64,000 nt of DNA from G965230065 sp965230065 (GTDB taxonomy: Bacteria > Bacteroidota > Bacteroidia > Cytophagales > Cyclobacteriaceae). The notes under the pieces are model-generated. The model saw only the letters and a program-made list of their open reading frames with translations, had not been told where the DNA came from and ran no database searches. The translations under genes were made by a program, and so were the position numbers. This document shows, in pieces, positions 61,272-64,000 of this stretch (the stretch's first letter is position 1; the number at the start of each line of letters is the position of its first letter). The stretch covers positions 5,704,001-5,768,000 of the forward strand of contig OZ245942.1 in the NCBI GenBank assembly GCA_965230065.1. Reading direction: 5' to 3'.

Positions 61272-61589
61272 TTAAATTGCCTTTGGAAAATTCTCCTTAT
61301 ACATTTTTTTTAAAAGCATGTTATGCCCAGATTTGGCTTCCTCAAAAGTTTGATATCTAGCCAACCGCTTTCCCTCTAATCCATTATCAATCACTGTCTC
61401 GAACAAAAAAGGGCATTTATTGGGCAAATGATACCATGCGAGCCCATTAAAATGGGTTTTAATGATAAAATTGTTAATTTTATCTTCAGCGATGAGATTC
61501 TTGTGTGTGTTTTCTAAAGAACTTTTCCATTCACTTAGGGAACATGGAATCGGCTCTTTTCCTTTCAATTTATAGAACGGATGTAACAT
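61272..61589 (-). CDS. Hypothetical protein
   Basis: 105 residues, intact. 'FIIKTHFNGLAWYHLPNKCP' and 'FLFETVIDNGLEGKRLARYQ' with 'TFEEAKSGHNMLLKKMYKEN' look like a small mixed alpha/beta domain. The His/Trp/Tyr and Cys content does not point to a family that I know. It stands alone on the minus strand in a decayed area. Confidence 0.55.
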   Translation of the reverse strand: MLHPFYKLKGKEPIPCSLSEWKSSLENTHKNLIAEDKINNFIIKTHFNGLAWYHLPNKCPFLFETVIDNGLEGKRLARYQTFEEAKSGHNMLLKKMYKENFPKAI

Positions 61590-61770
61590 TAAAGAATATA
61601 AAATTTGTTAAAAACCCACTTTACAAAATGGAAATAACTAAAATCGATATTTAAGGCGAGATAATTGAGAAAAATTTTTAATAATGTTATTACTAGAAAT
61701 CAAGACTTATAATATACCTTCATATCAAAAACAAAAAATTATATAATTAGCAGAATAAACCAAGGTTTTT

Positions 61771-62091
61771 ATGAGCGAAGAAGAACGATTATTTAATACA
61801 ATTGTGAATCGACTATGTATCACTAGCTCTGATATAAAACCAGGGAAAATGATGCGATCTCCAGCGGTAGTCTACAATGGTAAAGTTTTCGCATTTCTCT
61901 CGAAAGAAAAATATCTGGTATGTAAATTTGGTGCTATTGATACAGATATTTATCCCTTCAAAATTGAAAAATTTAATCCATTTCAAAACAAAAATAAATT
62001 TTCTGGTTGGTATAAGATTCCATTTTCAGATAATGAATATTGGATTATCATAGCAAAGATGGCTTTGAAAATAATGAAAAACAAAAAATAA
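61771..62091 (+). CDS. TfoX N-terminal-like small protein
   Basis: 106 residues. 'SSDIKPGKMMRSPAVVYNGK' followed by 'VFAFLSKEKYLVCKFG' and 'FSGWYKIPFSDNEYWIIIAK' resembles the TfoX-N/YjbR-type fold ('gkMfgspalkvnGKvFaf'). The C-terminal competence half is absent. Standalone TfoX-N proteins are common in Bacteroidota with unknown function. Confidence 0.65.
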   Translation: MSEEERLFNTIVNRLCITSSDIKPGKMMRSPAVVYNGKVFAFLSKEKYLVCKFGAIDTDIYPFKIEKFNPFQNKNKFSGWYKIPFSDNEYWIIIAKMALKIMKNKK

Positions 62092-62189
62092 AGCCAACTC
62101 TGCTGGTAAAGAATTGGCTTGCAAAACAGTTAGTAGTAATAATACACTGCCCAAGATAAGAATAATTTAAGAAGTTTACCATGAAAAGT

Positions 62190-62965
62190 AAGTTGAATGC
62201 TTGTTTTGGGAAGAAAGTATGGATGATCTCACCTGGCGGTCAAATTATCAGTACAGGCAATAAATATGTCGTTGACTTCATGTTTATTCAGGTATGTAAA
62301 AACCTGAAGCCAGAAGTCAGCACCTTTGCTTTCAGAGATATACATACCCAGTACAGTATTTCCTTCCTACCCTCCTTATTGATACCCAGGATGCTATTTA
62401 GAGCTTTGTGATTTAACTTACCCTCCAGACTTTAAACCAAGCCGAAGGGGGGGGGAATCACATCAAGCCACACAATGCATTATTCTGGCTCTAAAGGGCG
62501 CCACTGCTGCTACTTTGCCTCAGGATTTTTTGGCCTGTGTTATCCCTAAGTAATCAGATGGATATCTCTGTATCAAAAACCTCAGAATTGTGGCTCTGAA
62601 TATCCCACAGACTGTTTCCTAATCCGTACATGGCTAACATTTTGCTAGTCCAGGATGTCAACCATGATAGAACGAGGCTTCTAGATATCCTGTGGCGATA
62701 TTGTGGTGTCTCGTTCTCCCCTTCTCTCCGGCTATTCTTTACGGTCTTCCGTCATTTGTTATTGTAACTATTGCAAGATCCACGGCCAGATTCATCACTG
62801 GCCAGAAGCCCCTCCATCTCAGCTTCCAGTGCCTCTTCAAAAAATTCTATTAGCACTGGGGCAAATCGCTCCACCTTTTCCAAATAATGGCTCTCCGCTC
62901 TTAAAATTGTCGTAACACTATTTCCTTTAAGCTTGCTTTCTCTCGCAAACTCCTCCTTAATACTT
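62190..62965 (-). pseudogene. Degraded IS256-family transposase
   Basis: On the minus strand the N-terminal part reads 'KVERFAPVLIEFFEEALEAE' and 'MEGLLASDESGRG', typical of the IS256/Mutator family start. After stops and shifts, 'HKALNSILGINKEGRKEIL' and 'LGMYISESKGADFWLQVFTY' followed by 'LNKHEVNDIFIACTDNLTA' match the DDE-region of the same family. Frameshifts and a 9-base G tract (62447-62455) lie between them. The element is dead; its ends were not found. Confidence 0.8.
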
Positions 62966-63411
62966 ATAAATTTTCAGCTATATTCAAAGTTTAGACATAG
63001 ATGAAATAACAGTCTATTAAAGTAGGATTTTGTGTACATTATTTATAACCAAAAAAGCCCTGAAAAATTTTCCAGAGCTTTTTTATTTTATCAAAGCGAA
63101 AGAGTACAATTATAAGTCAATTCATAATTTTAATAACATTTTTTTCGCATAGTATCTTACCTTGAGATTTTTCTTGATAATTTAAAAAATTCTTTTTCAA
63201 ACTGCATTTCTTCCCACGATTAGAAGAATTAATATTACATCCCTCAATAATGGTTAATCATTTTTAAATTATTCGTGGTTTAATTAACATTTGCCTTATG
63301 CCATTTTGAAACCCCAACCCGGTTGTTATTGTGCTTATTGATATTCTTCTTTGGTATACTGTTTGCCCTATTCTTTATAATTTTGAAGAGTTCTGACAAG
63401 AATAAGTTTTA
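62966..63411. other. AT-rich gap before the last gene, with one terminator-like hairpin
   Basis: About 440 bases, no gene. A hairpin AAAAAAGCCCTG...CAGAGCTTTTTT at 63051-63084 (two mismatches) has A and T runs on both sides and may end transcripts in either direction. The promoter of the last gene should lie near 63360-63400 but is not clear. Confidence 0.4.
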
Positions 63412-64000
63412 ATGAAATTTTGTTCAAAAAAGGAATCAATCGAGTTACTCAAAATTCTCATTGGGAATTTGGAGGATAATCTTCAATTCCTCGCTCCAAT
63501 AGGATGGTCATCATCAGCATACTTTCCTTTTTTTCATCCAACGGCAGAACAACAATATCATGCAAATATTAGGTTGCATAAAAGGTTTTATGAATTTCTG
63601 GGTGATACACCACTACCCCAAATTGAAGAATTTGAAGATGACAACAGCCCAACATTTATTGAAGCTGAACTACTTGAGCTTCTAGGGCGAGTCCTATATG
63701 AGTTACTTAACAATTATCGACTGCAACATAAGTCAGGAGCCATTTACGAATTTGGATCCGGAAGAAGTTGTGCAGAGTTTATAGCTCAGTTTTTCAATAT
63801 GCATTATCCCCAAGATCACATTAATTTTAATGATCTGGATTTTTTCCTGGCTCTTAATATGGATGACTTTATCAACCCGTTTCAAGTGTACGTTTTATTT
63901 TTTCGAAGATTGAGTTTTCAAAAAGTAAAGTTGCAATTCAAAAAAAGAGAAATTGATATTTTTAATGATCAAATACCACCTGAAATTGCTGCGTACAAAT
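63412..64000 (+). CDS. Hypothetical protein, 3' end outside window
   Basis: ATG at 63412, open for 196 codons to the window edge. It starts MKFCSKKESIELLKILIGNL and continues with 'DNLQFLAPIGWSSSAYFPFF', 'ANIRLHKRFYEFLGDTPLPQ' and 'SGRSCAEFIAQFFNMHYPQD'. No signal peptide, no membrane segment, no recognised motif. Codon use matches the local AT-rich genes and the frame is uninterrupted, so it is probably real. It may be a conserved Bacteroidota protein of unknown function. Confidence 0.65.
   Translation, partial: MKFCSKKESIELLKILIGNLEDNLQFLAPIGWSSSAYFPFFHPTAEQQYHANIRLHKRFYEFLGDTPLPQIEEFEDDNSPTFIEAELLELLGRVLYELLNNYRLQHKSGAIYEFGSGRSCAEFIAQFFNMHYPQDHINFNDLDFFLALNMDDFINPFQVYVLFFRRLSFQKVKLQFKKREIDIFNDQIPPEIAAYK

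Overview
The window looks like chromosomal or integrated-element DNA from a member of the Bacteroidota. The evidence is Bacteroides-type Tra proteins (TraE/F/G/J/K/M/N), ArdC and JAB-domain accessory genes, promoter -7 elements of the TAnnTTTG type, weak Shine-Dalgarno usage, and an AT-rich LexA-like/DinB/DnaE2 mutagenesis cassette. No rRNA or tRNA was recognised. The exact genus cannot be read from the sequence.

Region 1 (1-8507, all minus strand) is the replication, maintenance and recombination end of a mobile element: a winged-helix replication-type protein, an excisionase-like HTH protein, an ExoVIII-like PD-(D/E)XK nuclease, a DUF1351-like protein, a gp32-like ssDNA-binding protein, an XRE regulator, a small zinc ribbon, a truncated RadC/JAB protein and an ArdC antirestriction protein. 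Several junctions carry GGGTTTAGG-like inverted repeats.

Region 2 (8960-29581) is the main feature: a composite CRISPR-Cas locus of about 20 kb. Read right to left it holds a WYL regulator, an operator-like palindrome, two cas6 genes, a type I module (cas5, cas3, cas8, cas7), a type III-A module (an HD-less cas10, csm2-csm5), a CARF-HEPN nuclease, a small putative ring nuclease, a second CARF protein, an unassigned PD-(D/E)XK protein, cas4, an antitoxin plus a collapsed PIN toxin, cas1, cas2, a leader and one array of 33 repeats. Most genes overlap or nearly abut, so a single long operon is likely. Both interference modules appear to share one array and one adaptation set.

Region 3 (29982-40166, plus strand) is a conjugation operon of Bacteroides type: TraE-, TraF-, TraG-, TraJ-, TraK-, TraN- and TraM-like proteins, three tandem paralogues of a periplasmic VirB5/TraI-like protein, and a lipoprotein. 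The CRISPR locus therefore sits between two modules of a conjugative element. No relaxase, coupling protein or integrase lies in the window.

Region 4 (40653-54408) is mixed: a BNR-repeat protein with a MoaD/ThiS-like partner, a VOC protein, a LexA-like repressor divergent from dinB and dnaE2 with two matching palindromic operators between them, small DUF proteins, and a 1094-residue nSTAND-type NTPase with a membrane segment, coiled coil and WD40 repeats.

Region 5 (54409-64000) is AT-rich and decaying: remnants of IS3 and IS256 transposases, broken SnoaL-like and GlxA/AraC genes, a cluster of short hypothetical genes, an intact SRAP (HMCES/YedK) gene, and a final gene that runs off the window.
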